Of a DNA stretch of 64,000 bases, positions 23,710-35,125 are shown piece after piece (the stretch's first letter is position 1; every line of letters begins with the position of its first letter). Under the pieces are notes generated by a model. The model worked only from the letters and a program-made list of their open reading frames with translations, was not told the origin of the DNA and ran no database searches. A program made the translations under genes and the position numbers. Origin of the DNA: Misgurnus anguillicaudatus (lineage: Eukaryota > Chordata > Actinopteri > Cypriniformes > Cobitidae); the NCBI RefSeq assembly GCF_027580225.2, contig NC_073348.2, positions 23,876,001-23,940,000 on the forward strand. Direction: 5' to 3'.

Positions 23710-26115
23710 ATGGACAACGGATTTTCACTTTCTTTTTGTGCGTGCTTCGTGGCTCTCTTTGTCTTTCCTATGAGAATCTATTGTGCCGATCTCACCTACA
23801 ATGTTCAAGAAGAAACGAAGCGTAATTATGTGATTGGAAACGTAGCCAAAGATCTCAGGATTGATGTCAAACAATTATCTGCTCGGAAGGCTCGGATAGA
23901 AACAGAGGACGTCAGCAAACGGTATTGTGATATTAATTTAAATTCCGGTGATTTAATCATAGCAGAGACAATAGACCGCGAAGAGCTTTGTGGTTCTCAA
24001 ATTCCCTGCATTCTCAGCTACGAGCTTGTTGTGGAAAATCCTCTTGAAGTGCATCGTATATTACTGCAAATTCAGGATATCAATGACAACGCCCCGCGAT
24101 TTCCAAATGAACGCATCAATTTTGAAATAAGAGAATCGGTTAAAGGCCAGCGATTTCGTTTGCAAGAGGCACATGATTCAGACATCGGACATAACGCAGT
24201 GAAGAGCTACTCACTACAGAAAAATGAACATTTTGTTTTAACTGTGCATGATACTGCAGATGGAAGAAAATACGCCGAACTTGTACTGGAAAAGGAACTG
24301 GATCGTGAACAACAGAAAGAGATAGAAATGATACTCACAGCAACTGATGGTGGTACACCACAGAGATCTGGTACTGCTGTCATACACATTACTGTTCTAG
24401 ATATTAATGATAATGTACCAGTATTCAGTCAGTCTGTTTATAAGGTTACTCTGCCTGAAAATACACCGTCAGGTACATCAGTAATCACAGTGAGTGCCAC
24501 AGATGCTGATGAAGGTCCAGATGGTGAAGTATCTTATGAATTCAGCAGAATATCAGATAAAGCTGCAAAATTATTTTCTATTGATAGGACAACCGGACAG
24601 ATTTGGGTGACTGGAGAAATTGATTATGAGAAAGACAAAACATATGAAATGGGAATTCAAGCAAAAGACGCATCTGGATTATCTTCAACATCCCGATTCA
24701 TTATTGATATAAATGACGTGAATGACAATCCACCTATAATCATTCTGAAATCTTTGAATAACCCGATACCTGAGAATTCATTGCCAGGTACTGAGGTGGG
24801 TATCATTAATGTTCAAGACAAAGATTCAGGAGAAAATCGGCAGATTCGTTGCTCTGTTCAGCAAAATGTTCCTTTCAAACTAAACCCATCTGTTAAAAAC
24901 TATTTCTCTCTAGTAACTACAAACACTCTCGATCGAGAGAAAGAATCAGATTACAACATAACTGTCACAGCAACTGATGGAGGATCTCCACCATTATCCA
25001 CCTCAATGACAATTCATTTATCTATCTCAGATGTGAATGACAATCCTCCTGTATTTGAGCAGCAGTCCTACAGTACTTATGTGACTGAAAACAACAAACC
25101 AGGCACATCTGTTTGTTTAGTCAGTGCAAATGATCCAGACTGGAGGCAGAACGGCACTGTACTTTACTCTCTGATATCCAGTGAGGTCAATGGTGTTCCA
25201 GTGTCCTCATTTTTATCTATTAATGGAGATACAGGGGTGGTCCATGCTGTAAGATCATTTGACTATGAGCAGTTCAGAAACTTTACAGTCCAAGTTGTTG
25301 CCAGAGATAATGGCTCTCCACCGCTCAGCAGTAATGTGACTGTGAAAGTCTTCATAACAGATGAGAATGATAACTCTCCACAGATATTATATCCTGTTCC
25401 AGACGGAAAATCTCTAATGACTGAGATGATCCCTAAAGCGACTCTCTCAGGCTCTCTGGTCTCAAAGGTGATCGCTGTGGATGCTGACTCTGGACAGAAC
25501 GCATGGCTCTCCTATCAGATTCTGAAGTCTACTGATCCGGGACTTTTCGGCATTGGCCTCCATACTGGAGAGATCAGAACACAACGAGACATTTCTGAAT
25601 CTGACAATATGAAGCAGAACCTCATCATTTCAGTGAAGGATAACGGACAACCATCTCTCTCTACAACCTGTGCTGTAAATCTACTAATTTCTGACAACCC
25701 TTCTGAAGTTCCAGAACTTAAAGATATGACTTATGAGGAGAGCAACTCCAAATTAACATCATACTTGATCATTGCATTAGTGTCCGTGTCCACCTTCTTC
25801 CTGACGTTCATTACATTGATTCTGGTCCTGAAGGTTTGTCGCAGGAGAAAGCCCAGACTGTTGTTTGATGGAGCAGTCGCTGTCCCCAGCGCTTATCTGC
25901 CTCCTAACTATGCAGAGGTGGATGGTGCAGGAACTCTCCGCAGTGCTTACAATTACGACACATATTTAACAACAGGATCGCGCACGAGTGACTTCAAGTT
26001 TGTTACATCTTATAATGACAACACACTTCCTGCTGGTGGTACTCTGAAACAGGAACACAACAGACACTTTGACCCGAGCATGATATCTCTAGACGTTACA
26101 GAAGATGATGACGAG
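23710..26115 (+). CDS. pcdhg: Protocadherin gamma-type variable exon 6, intact
   Basis: 802 codons. The ATG at 23710 gives [20 protein letters not shown], matching the signal peptides of exons 4, 5 and 7; the frame upstream has no other ATG. One codon shorter than exon 4 because EC2 reads ESVKGQ instead of ESAVKGQ. EC3 is distinctive ([39 protein letters not shown]). EC6 has [19 protein letters not shown], shared with exon 5. The helix is at about 685-707 and the donor is GAG/GTAAGA. Uncommon variants: [12 protein letters not shown] in EC5 and GDTGVVHAV. Otherwise EC4 to the tail equals the other group I exons. Confidence 0.96.
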
Positions 26116-26606
26116 GTAAGAGAGGGTCAACTGTTCTAGAGTTTCCTAAAAATGTTGCCTATACAGATGTTAAACATATTTCTATTAATACATCACTTAC
26201 AGTGTCATTGCATCTATTGTACATGGACATCCAAATATAAACTCTCAGTTCCGTGCAAAGTAAATAGTCACATTTAACCACAAACCTTAAAGCTCTGTAC
26301 TAGGGTTGCCTTATCTTTTCATGTAGCAGCATTTTACAAGTTGGCCTATATACAGTAAATATGACATCCTATCCAAGACCCAAATCTAACCACATCCTAT
26401 ACATAAAATGACATGAAAAAAAATCGTGCTTGGGGACATTTAAAACAATATTTAGAAATCCGTGCTGAGTGAAACAAAAAAGACAATCATGCTCACTGAC
26501 ACGAAAAAAGAGAAAATTCTTGTCCATGAAAACTAATAGCCTAAATAACTGAAATATTTTGTGATTAAAACAATGATGAGTATGATTTCCTTTAAAAACA
26601 AATTAT

Positions 26607-27138
26607 TAAAAGCCTGCAAATTTTTGAACTTACAAAATTCTAGTAAATTATAATGGAACTGTCATAGGCTAAACACAATTAACAGTAAGTTTAATAAAAA
26701 AAATTTATGTAAAATTTACTTTAGAATATATTTTTTCCGCTCTTCGTTTGTAACCCAGCTAGCAAACAACATCGCTTTTGCACCAACAGTTAAGAAAAGT
26801 TTAAAATTCATCAAAAACCACCATTACTGTGATCAGCGTTTGCTTTAGTTGGGCTCTTGACTCTTGTAGTTTTGGAGACTAGTCAGTGTAATTGAGTTCA
26901 TCAATTATGGGTTGGCCAGACCTCATAAAAGGTTATAGATATCACTTTTATCTTACAATAACTGTGGGTGCAAATCGATGTTGCCTGCTATCTGGGTTAG
27001 AAATTAAAATTGGGAAAATTTTTTTTAAACTTTTTAAAGTAAATTTGAACTAATAATTTATTATTTAAGTTACTGATAATTGTGTTTAACTTTTTTTACA
27101 TGGCAATTCCAATAAAAAAATGTACTAGCAGGCTTTTA
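26607..27138. mobile_element. Foldback MITE-like inverted repeat, about 530 bp
   Basis: The left end TAAAAGCCTGC pairs with the right end GCAGGCTTTTA. Inner arms pair imperfectly, for example CCCAGCTAGCAAACAACATCG (left, about 26755) with its mirror GATGTTGCCTGCTATCTGGG (right, about 26978). The divergence between the arms suggests an older insertion than the one at 20877. No transposase. Confidence 0.65.
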
Positions 27139-27685
27139 CTATATTTTTAAAAGTAAATCCTACTCGTCGTTTTATTCAGTGCACAAATTGCCTAGTACTT
27201 GGGATGGAATTGTACAAAAACATACGCTTATCATAAAAACATATTTTGCCAAATATTTAATTATTTGTTTCACCCCCCACACATTTTTATACTACAGTTT
27301 CACGGGACAAATTGCTGCATTTAGCAGTTTTGTGAAACATGCAGATGTCTACTTTTGTATGTTTTTTCTTGTGTGTTTCCTTTATGTCTTTGGTAATGAG
27401 CAGTTGCGGTTTTCATCAATCATTTTCAAGATAATTACTACTGTTTTAAGCAGTTTTTGCGTAGTTGTTTTCAGTTACTTAAAATAGTCACGCGGATTTC
27501 CAGCACCCTGTTTATATTGTCACTCTGAGACTGATACATTGCATATTATTTTATTATAAAAAAATGAGTACAGATTGGTTGAAGGACTGAATAGAAAATA
27601 ATAATACTAAAAATTCTCTGTTCATGATTTTTTAATAAATAGAAATGATTATTTTTTCGTACATTCTCTATGCGAAGTCAACTGT

Positions 27686-27704
27686 TTCAAGCACCACAAA
27701 CGCA
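27686..27704 (+). promoter_or_regulatory. Half-lost RE1-like element upstream of exon 7
   Basis: The left half is present with one inserted base (TTCAAGCACC), then ACAAACGC. The right half GGACAGCGCC and about 20 following bases present before exon 6 are absent here, which looks like one deletion. REST binding is probably lost or weak. Confidence 0.5.
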
Positions 27705-27897
27705 CGTTTGTACTTTAGATTTGAAGACGTGATCTTTTTCTATTACAGTACTTTCCAATAACATCACATCGAAGCTTGATTACTATTTAAATAATAGTTC
27801 ACTATGAAAATAATAGTATTAAAAGAGACCCTCATTAGCTTCGTTTACTTTTGTCGGTTTTTTATAAAATACACGTATGATGCAATGATCAGAAAAT

Positions 27898-27919
27898 ACT
27901 GCGAGTGTCGCTATTCACC
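27898..27919 (+). promoter_or_regulatory. CSE-type promoter core of exon 7
   Basis: GAGTGTCGCTATTCACC with CGCT core, preceded by ACTGC. The TATA-like stretch is weaker here (TTTAATAGGC). Confidence 0.78.
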
Positions 27920-28005
27920 ATGATCGCAGAGTAATGTGTCTCTCCTCCTACATTTAATAGGCTACACGCAACAGCAACTGTCTGTTAGAATAAACCCGAC
28001 ACAAA

Positions 28006-28014
28006 ATGGAGTAG
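28006..28014 (+). promoter_or_regulatory. Minimal uORF ATG GAG TAG, exon 7 leader
   Basis: ACAAAATGG context, 101 nt before the main ATG, followed by TCGTCC. Confidence 0.5.
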
Positions 28015-28106
28015 TCGTCCACCGACGTTAAATAAACTATTAAATTTGTATGCGCTTACAGTTACTGTTGTGCAGTTAAACTATTAGGAACATCACCTCT
28101 CCAAAT

Positions 28107-30512
28107 ATGGACAACGGATTTTCACTTTCTTTTTGTGCGTGTTTCGTGGCTCTCTTTGTCTTTCCTATGAGCATTTCCTGCGCAGATCTGACCTACAATG
28201 TTCCAGAAGAAATGAAGCGTCAGTATGTGATTGGAAATGTAGCCAAAGATCTCAGGATTGATGTTAAACAATTATCTACTCGAAAGGCTCGGATAGAAAC
28301 AGAGGATAACAGCAAACGGTATTGTGATATTAACCTGAATTCTGGTGATTTAATCGTGGCCGAAACAATAAACCGGGAGCAGCTTTGTGGTTCTCGACTT
28401 TCATGCATTCGCAGTTATGAGCTTGTCCTAGAAAATCCTCTTGAGGTGCATCGCATATTTCTGCAAATTCAGGATATCAATGACAACGCACCGCGATTTC
28501 TTAATGAGCGCATTAACTTTGAAATCACAGAATCAGCAGTTAAAGGCCAGCGATTCCGTTTGGATGAGGCACATGATTCAGACATTGGACATAACGCAGT
28601 GAAGAGCTACTCACTACAGAAAAATGAACATTTCATATTGAATGTACATGATACTGCAGATGGAGGAAAATACGCTGAACTCGTACTGGAAAAGGAACTG
28701 GATCGTGAACAACAGAAGGAGATAGAAATGATACTCACAGCAACTGATGGTGGTACGCCACAGAGATCTGGTACTGCTGTCATACACATTACTATTCTAG
28801 ATGCTAATGATAATGTACCAGTATTCAGTCAGTCTGTTTATAAGGTTACTCTGCCTGAAAATACACCATCCGGTACATCAGTAATCACAGTGAGTGCCAC
28901 AGATGCTGATGAAGGTCCAAACGGTGAAGTATCATATGAATTCAGCAGGATATCTGACGAAGCTGCAAAATTATTTTCTATTGGTAAGGCAACAGGACAG
29001 ATTGTGTTGATTGGAGAAATTAATTATGAGAAGGAACAAAATTATGAAATTGGTATTCAGGCCAAAGATGCATCTGGATTATCATCAACTGCTAAACTGA
29101 TCATAGATGTAAGTGATGTGAATGACAATCCACCCAGAATCATTCTGAAATCTTTGAATAACCCGATACCTGAGAATTCATTGCCAGGTACTGAGGTGGG
29201 TATCATTAATGTTCAAGACAAAGATTCAGGAGAAAATCGGCAGATTCGTTGCTCTGTTCAACAAAATGTTCCTTTCAAACTAAACCCATCTGTTAAAAAC
29301 TATTTCTCTCTAGTAACTACAAACACTCTCGATCGAGAGAAACAATCAGATTACAATATAACTGTCACAGCAACTGATGGAGGATCTCCACCATTATCCA
29401 CCTCAATGACAATTCATTTATCTATCTCAGATGTGAATGACAATCCTCCTGTATTTGAGCAGCAGTCCTACAGTACTTATGTGACTGAAAACAACAAACC
29501 AGGCACATCTGTTTGTTCAGTCAGTGCAAATGATCCAGACTGGAGGCAGAACGGCACTGTACTTTACTCTCTGATATCCAGTGAGGTCAATGGTGTTCCA
29601 GTGTCCTCATTTTTATCTATTAATGGAGATACAGGAGTGATCCATGCTGTAAGATCATTTGACTATGAGCAGTTCAGAAACTTTACAGTTCAAGTTGTTG
29701 CCAGAGATAATGGCTCTCCACCGCTCAGCAGTAATGTGACTGTGAAAGTCTTCATAACAGATGAGAATGATAACTCTCCACAGATATTATATCCTGTTCC
29801 AGATGGAAAATCTCTAATGACTGAGATGATCCCTAAAGCGACTCTCTCAGGCTCTCTGGTCTCAAAGGTGATCGCTGTGGATGCTGACTCTGGACAGAAC
29901 GCATGGCTCTCCTATCAGATTGTGAAGTCTACTGATCCGGGACTTTTCAGCATTGGTCTCCATAGTGGAGAAATCAGAACACAACGAGACATTTCTGAAT
30001 CTGACAATATGAAGCAGAACCTCATCATTTCAGTGAAGGATAACGGACAACCATCTCTCTCTACAACCTGTGCTGTAAATCTACTAATTTCTGACAACCC
30101 TTCTGAAGTTCCAGAACTTAAAGATATGACTTATGAGGAGAGCAACTCCAAATTAACATCATACTTGATCATTGCATTAGTGTCCGTGTCCACCTTCTTC
30201 TTGACGTTCATTACATTGATTCTGGTCCTGAAGGTTTGTCGCAGGAGAAAGCCCAGACTGTTGTTTGATGGAGCAGTCGCTGTCCCCAGCGCTTATCTGC
30301 CTCCTAACTATGCAGAGGTGGATGGTGCAGGAACTCTCCGCAGTGCTTACAATTATGACACATACTTAACAACAGGATCGCGTACCAGTGACTTTAAATT
30401 CATAGGATCTTACAATGAAAGCACAATGCCTGCTGGCGGCACTCTGATATCAAATGAAGGTGATTCTTTCGGGACACCTGTTACTCTAATTAATACAGAA
30501 GAGGTGACTGAG
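28107..30512 (+). CDS. pcdhg: Protocadherin gamma-type variable exon 7, intact, distinct tail
   Basis: 802 codons with signal peptide [20 protein letters not shown], six EC repeats, helix and tail. EC1 to the membrane helix follow the exon 4 plan; EC1 has CGSRLSC. EC3 is distinctive ([20 protein letters not shown]). After [10 protein letters not shown] the tail departs from all other group I exons: [20 protein letters not shown] and on to LINTEEVTE before the GAG/GTAAGA donor. It is the last group I exon before the 10-kb spacer. The sharp change from near identity to unrelated sequence near 30400 suggests a gene-conversion boundary or an older tail type kept at the array end. Confidence 0.95.
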
Positions 30513-31808
30513 GTAAGATGCCAAATATAATAATTTCCCTTTTTCTAAGCTGTGCCTGAAACAAAAACATTTCTCAATTTGTCGTTTTATTAAAATAATG
30601 AACAAATAAAATCTAGTCTCTAACACAATTGCTAAAACTTTTTTCCAAAAAGCATTTTTGTACAAAAAACTTACTCTGAGTACTAAACAATGAAGCAATA
30701 TGTGGCCAGAATTTCTATGAAGCATTTTAGGTTCCCACTGATCTTGGTATGTATCTTGATAAAATAAATGTAATAGACGAATAGTTTGAGGTTGTGACCT
30801 TTTCAAATATCTTTATTGCTGTTATCTTTATGAGGAAAATACTTTTTTCTTGTTGTTGAATGAAAGTTTAAGTAAAATTGTAATAAAATGTAATGAACTC
30901 AGATGGTCACTACTGATAAAGTAGCCTGTTTGACTGTCGTTCAACAATTCTGATATTTTAATCAGAGACATTTATCACAAGCATCATTGTACGGTCTGTG
31001 GATTCATGTAGAGTGTTTTGAAAGATAAATTTAGGATTACTTAGCATTTACAATAGCACTGATGTTTGAATTCAATCTATGCGCACCAAGCTGATATGTT
31101 TTTTTTTTTCTCATGGAAAGGTCAAATGCAGTTGCAGTAAGGCATGAAGCAAAAGCTCATAATTTCAGTAATAAAAATTGACAAACATCTGTCTTGTGCT
31201 CTTTATTTAGTTCCTTCAGATAATCTTGCTGAACCTTAAGGATGTTATTTGTCATGTTACTTTCATTGTTCTGGAGCAGAAACTGTCTGCAGCATTTACA
31301 ATTATAACACACATCTACCCACAGACTCCTGCATCAGCAACTTTAAATTTGTCACATCATATATAAAAACACAATTCTTTTTGAAAATTTGTGCAATTAC
31401 ATAAATACTACAAACACAAATAATTACAACACTGGAGAGAGATCCAGTTACCCCACTTTGGTAAATGTTTATATGTTTCATGAATTGATAAATACTTCAG
31501 CTAGGGCTGTACAATTAATAATTTTTTATTTTTTGATTCAAACAATTACAAAAACAAGATAATTGAGGCAAAACAATTATTGTGCAATTAAAATATAAAT
31601 TGTGTGCTGCTGGACCGATGTGTTTGTAAGGCATCTCAAATGCACCGCTTTGACACGCCTATTGCTTACTTAATTAAAATGTTAAATAAATGCATCTTTT
31701 CAAAGTCACTGAGTAATAAATAATCATGATAAAGATTTTAAAAAATATATATATATAATAATAATAATCATGATTTTGCCCAGAATCAAGCAGCCCTATC
31801 AACTACTA

Positions 31809-32012
31809 CACTGAAAAAAATGATTCATCGAATTTAATCAATTTTTTTAAGGTAAGTTGCAATCAATTTATTTAAGCTACATTTAAACAAAAAAGATTAG
31901 TAAAGTAAAATAAAATATAAAACTTTTGTTTAAATGTAGATTAAATAGATGTATTGCAACCACTTACCTTAAAAAAAAATTGATTAAATTCAAAGAATCA
32001 TTTTCTTCAGTG
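31809..32012. mobile_element. Small foldback MITE, CACTG...CAGTG
   Basis: 204 bp. CACTGAAAAAAATGATTC at the left is mirrored by GAATCATTTTCTTCAGTG at the right, and the arms pair through TTAATCAATTTTTTTAAGGT and ACATTTAAACAAAA. The ends resemble those of the element at 20877 but I see no clear target duplication. Confidence 0.65.
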
Positions 32013-33372
32013 ACAAAACTTGAACTTCATGTATTGTTTAGGCTTGTCACACTAGTAATTGTTTTCATAAGCATTGCAACTTCTCTTGTGTTCAAACTTC
32101 TTCTCTTCACTTATTTCTCAGGATAAACAGGCATGTTTTGGCTTTAGGTCTTCATTTGTTTTTGTCTGAGTGAGAAATGTCTGTATAGGTTTGGGGTGAG
32201 AGGGTTTTTTGTTGTTCCAAATCTTGAGTTTTGTAATGCTAGTATATAACAAGAATACTTTCCAAAAAAGCATTTACTAAGAAATATTTTTCACTGTGCT
32301 ATTTAGAAGATTTCAGTCTTGTGCTGTGTGGGTTTATGTTATCTTTATATCCTACATATAAGCTTTTAAAACTAATAACAAGCTTATGTTTTTGATAACA
32401 TTAGAAGGCCTGATATGTGAATTTGTCTCACATCATTCTTGTTCCTGTGGTGTTTCAATGTAGTACCTAGTTTAAAATAATCAAAAAAAAAAAATGGTTT
32501 TTATTTACACAATGGTTTCATGTTCATCTGATACTGCATGCCTTTATTTATTCAGTGAAACACAACCAAAGCTTATTCTATTTATTTATTTATTGCAAAC
32601 AATGGAAGTGAATGATTATTGAGGCTGCCAGTCACTAACATTCCATGTACATGTAACACAAAAGTTATATGATCATCAATGAATGTTTGCACTGTGATAA
32701 TCACTGTTTGTTTTGAGCAATATCCAGTTTATCACATTTGAGATGATTGATGGACTTGACAACTATAACAAAAGCCTGGAAACATTTATTGATGCTCAAG
32801 AAGGGAATATAGTGTATATGAGCAAACGTTTGAACACAATAACCTGTGTAAATCAAAATAATAAATAGCATGCAAGCTTTGTAACAATTTCTCTAGGGTT
32901 ATGTAAACTTATGAGCAAAAGATTTTCATGTTTATCTTTTAACAAACTCATATTGTTTTATGCTTTAATGCTCACTAAAGAAACAGTCCTAACTTTAAAA
33001 CTTGTTTTTGTCTTTTCATGTCATGCTCTGTGAACCAACGCTGGATTTTCTTCTACAGGTAAGAACAAATCCTAAGTCTTAAATTTTGATTCATGAATGT
33101 AAGGAGAAATGTATGGCCAATGCTGAATGTTAAATCTACAATAATAGCTGGTTTACAAGAATACAAAGTCGTTGTGGAGAAAACTGTATCCTGTATTGTT
33201 ATGACATTAGCTTTGGTTTGTGAGGAATATCCTAAATGTATGTTTTTCCTGACTTGTAACTTTGTATTTGATATTTGATGTTTAACAATAATTATTTAGC
33301 AATTAACAGTATTATTGAACCTTTTAACAAAAAAGTGTCATTGGGATTTACATTTACATTATAATCTTGATA

Positions 33373-33599
33373 GGGGTTGTTTCCCAGGCAGGGATTAGCT
33401 TAGGCCAGGACTAGGCCTTAGTTTAATTAGGAAATATAACTAGTTTGAACAAACATGCCTTATTAAAACATTACTTGTGTGCATTCTGAGGCATAACAAT
33501 GGACACTGATGTATTTTAGGATATGTCAGTGTAAGTTGTTTGGACAGCTCATTTATTTTAGTCTATGACTAGTCTAATCACTGTCCGGGAAACCGCCCC
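33373..33599. mobile_element. Short nonautonomous DNA transposon with imperfect terminal repeats
   Basis: The left end GGGGTTGTTTCCCAGGCAGG and the reverse complement of the right end GGGGCGGTTTCCCGGACAG match over about 26 nt. TA borders both sides. I know this type as a frequent repeat of cyprinid genomes, but cannot name its family with certainty. Confidence 0.65.
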
Positions 33600-34350
33600 T
33601 ATATCTGTTTTATCTTTAAACAAACTATAAACCTTTTTTTATTTTTCCATTACAACCTTAGTGAAAAATAAATATGCTAAGTATATTACATTTTGTAATA
33701 CATGCAGCTAGACTGATGACCAGCATACTTCAAGTGTTTTAATGATTTATTAACTATAGAAGTGCTGTTTTGGAACAACTAAATTTCTACTAAGTTATAT
33801 TAGTTGTTGTTAAATTGTAGTTTAGCATAATCTGAAGTGTATTTGGTGAACTTGTATGTTCTAAAGAGAAACAACTTAAGCTTTGTACACCTTATATACT
33901 GTATATAAGTGAATAGTTGAGTCGGATCAGTGCAATAAATTTCTTTAATTGGTAACATCTCCACACTTTGTTTATCAAATAAAAGGTTTCAAATAGTTGG
34001 TTAAAACAGACTCAATAATGATTCATTTTAAATATATTTCATATATATTTTTATATAAATATTTTATTAACAGCATTCACAGAATACAGGAACAATTACT
34101 TACGTTCAGTAACACATTAAACAGAGATGTCGTCATAATGTCAAGATGATTTGGTCTTTCTCGCCCCAAATCAACTTTAGTCTATAACAGGTTTTGGTTC
34201 AATCTATTGGCAGTCTAAAAAAGAGAGACAAGAAGCTTGTTTAATAAGACACTTAACATAGCAGATAGTATATTTACTTAAGCTAATGTTTTACTAGATT
34301 ATTCTGATATATTAAAGGGCACTTTAAAAGGGACATTTTTGCAAGATGTA

Positions 34351-34729
34351 TACACTCACCTAAAGGATTATTAGGAACACAATACTAACACTGTGTTTGA
34401 CCCCCTTTCGCCTTCAGAACTGCCTTAATTCTATGTGGCATTGATGGTGCTGAAAGCATTCTTTAGAAATGTTGGCCCATATTGATAGAATAGCATCTTG
34501 CGGTTGATGGAGATTTGTGGGATGCACATCCAGGGCATGAAGCTCGCATTCCATCACATCCCAAAGATCCTCTATTGGGTTGAGATCTGGTGACTGTGGT
34601 GCCATTTTTGTACAGTGAACTCATTGTCATGTCCAAGAAACTAATTTGAAATGATTCGAGCTTTGTGACATGGTGCATTATCCTGCTGGAAGTAGCCATC
34701 AGAGGATGAGTACATGGTGGTCATAAAGT
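34351..34729 (-). mobile_element. Tc1-like transposon fragment, transposase C-terminus
   Basis: The terminus TACACTCACCTAAAGGATTA is the terminal repeat of a common fish Tc1-like element. Read on the - strand, 34414-34605 encodes SPDLNPIEDLWDVMECELHA, the region with the last catalytic acidic residue of Tc1/mariner transposases. The rest of the transposase is missing after about 34729 and the frame is broken, so the copy is dead. The body continues in another frame at 34463-34699. Confidence 0.85.
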
Positions 34730-34809
34730 ATTTTAACCAGTCATTCAGTGACCGTGGGTAGGACTTTATCTGTGTGATGTCACATTAACAAAAAATCTAA
34801 CCAGTATGT

Positions 34810-35125
34810 CCAATGAGACTTCTTTTGTTTAATTAAAAAGTAGGATGGATTTTTTTCATAGAGATGTTGTGTTCACATACACCAACACACAATTACTGTA
34901 TGTCCAAACACCTAAAAGTGGATTTTGCATAATATGTGCCCTTTAAGAACTTTTCATTATTAAAGGTGCCAATGAGACTTCTTTGGTTTACCTAAAAATA
35001 AGGATGGATTTTTTCATAGAGTTGTTGTGTTCACATACAACACACAACCCCTGTATGTCCAAACACCTAAAAGTGGATTTTGCATAATATGTGCCCTTTA
35101 AGAACTTTTCATTATTAAAGGTGCC
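34810..35125 (+). repeat. Direct tandem duplication, two copies of about 160 bp
   Basis: Copy 1 (34810-34969) and copy 2 (34970-35125) both run from CAATGAGACTTCTTT to CATTATTAAAGGTGCC, with small differences (for example ACACCAACACACAATTA against ACAACACACAACCCC). Confidence 0.85.

Larger units (their letters stand above)
26116..28106. other. Intergenic spacer, exons 6-7
   Basis: About 2 kb, mostly unlike the 3-4 to 5-6 spacers in its first part and partly homologous near 27240-27320 and from 27660 on. It contains one long foldback element. The open frame at 27179-27487 lies in sequence homologous to noncoding spacer and starts without ATG, so I do not call it a gene. Confidence 0.6.

Noticed and set aside
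27179..27487. 102-codon open frame on the + strand between exons 6 and 7
   Set aside because: No ATG at its start, AT-rich hydrophobic composition, and part of it aligns with noncoding spacer sequence before exons 4-6.
1078..30097. Repeated 60-77-codon open frames on the - strand inside group I exons (for example 1078-1260, 8143-8325, 29915-30097)
   Set aside because: They recur at the same exon position in every paralog, are the mirror of conserved EC2 and EC6 coding sequence, and lack any promoter or independent conservation.
33093..33278. 61-codon open frame on the + strand after a CAGGTAAG-like sequence at about 33057
   Set aside because: No homology I can recognise, no clear acceptor-exon-donor structure, and low-complexity context.
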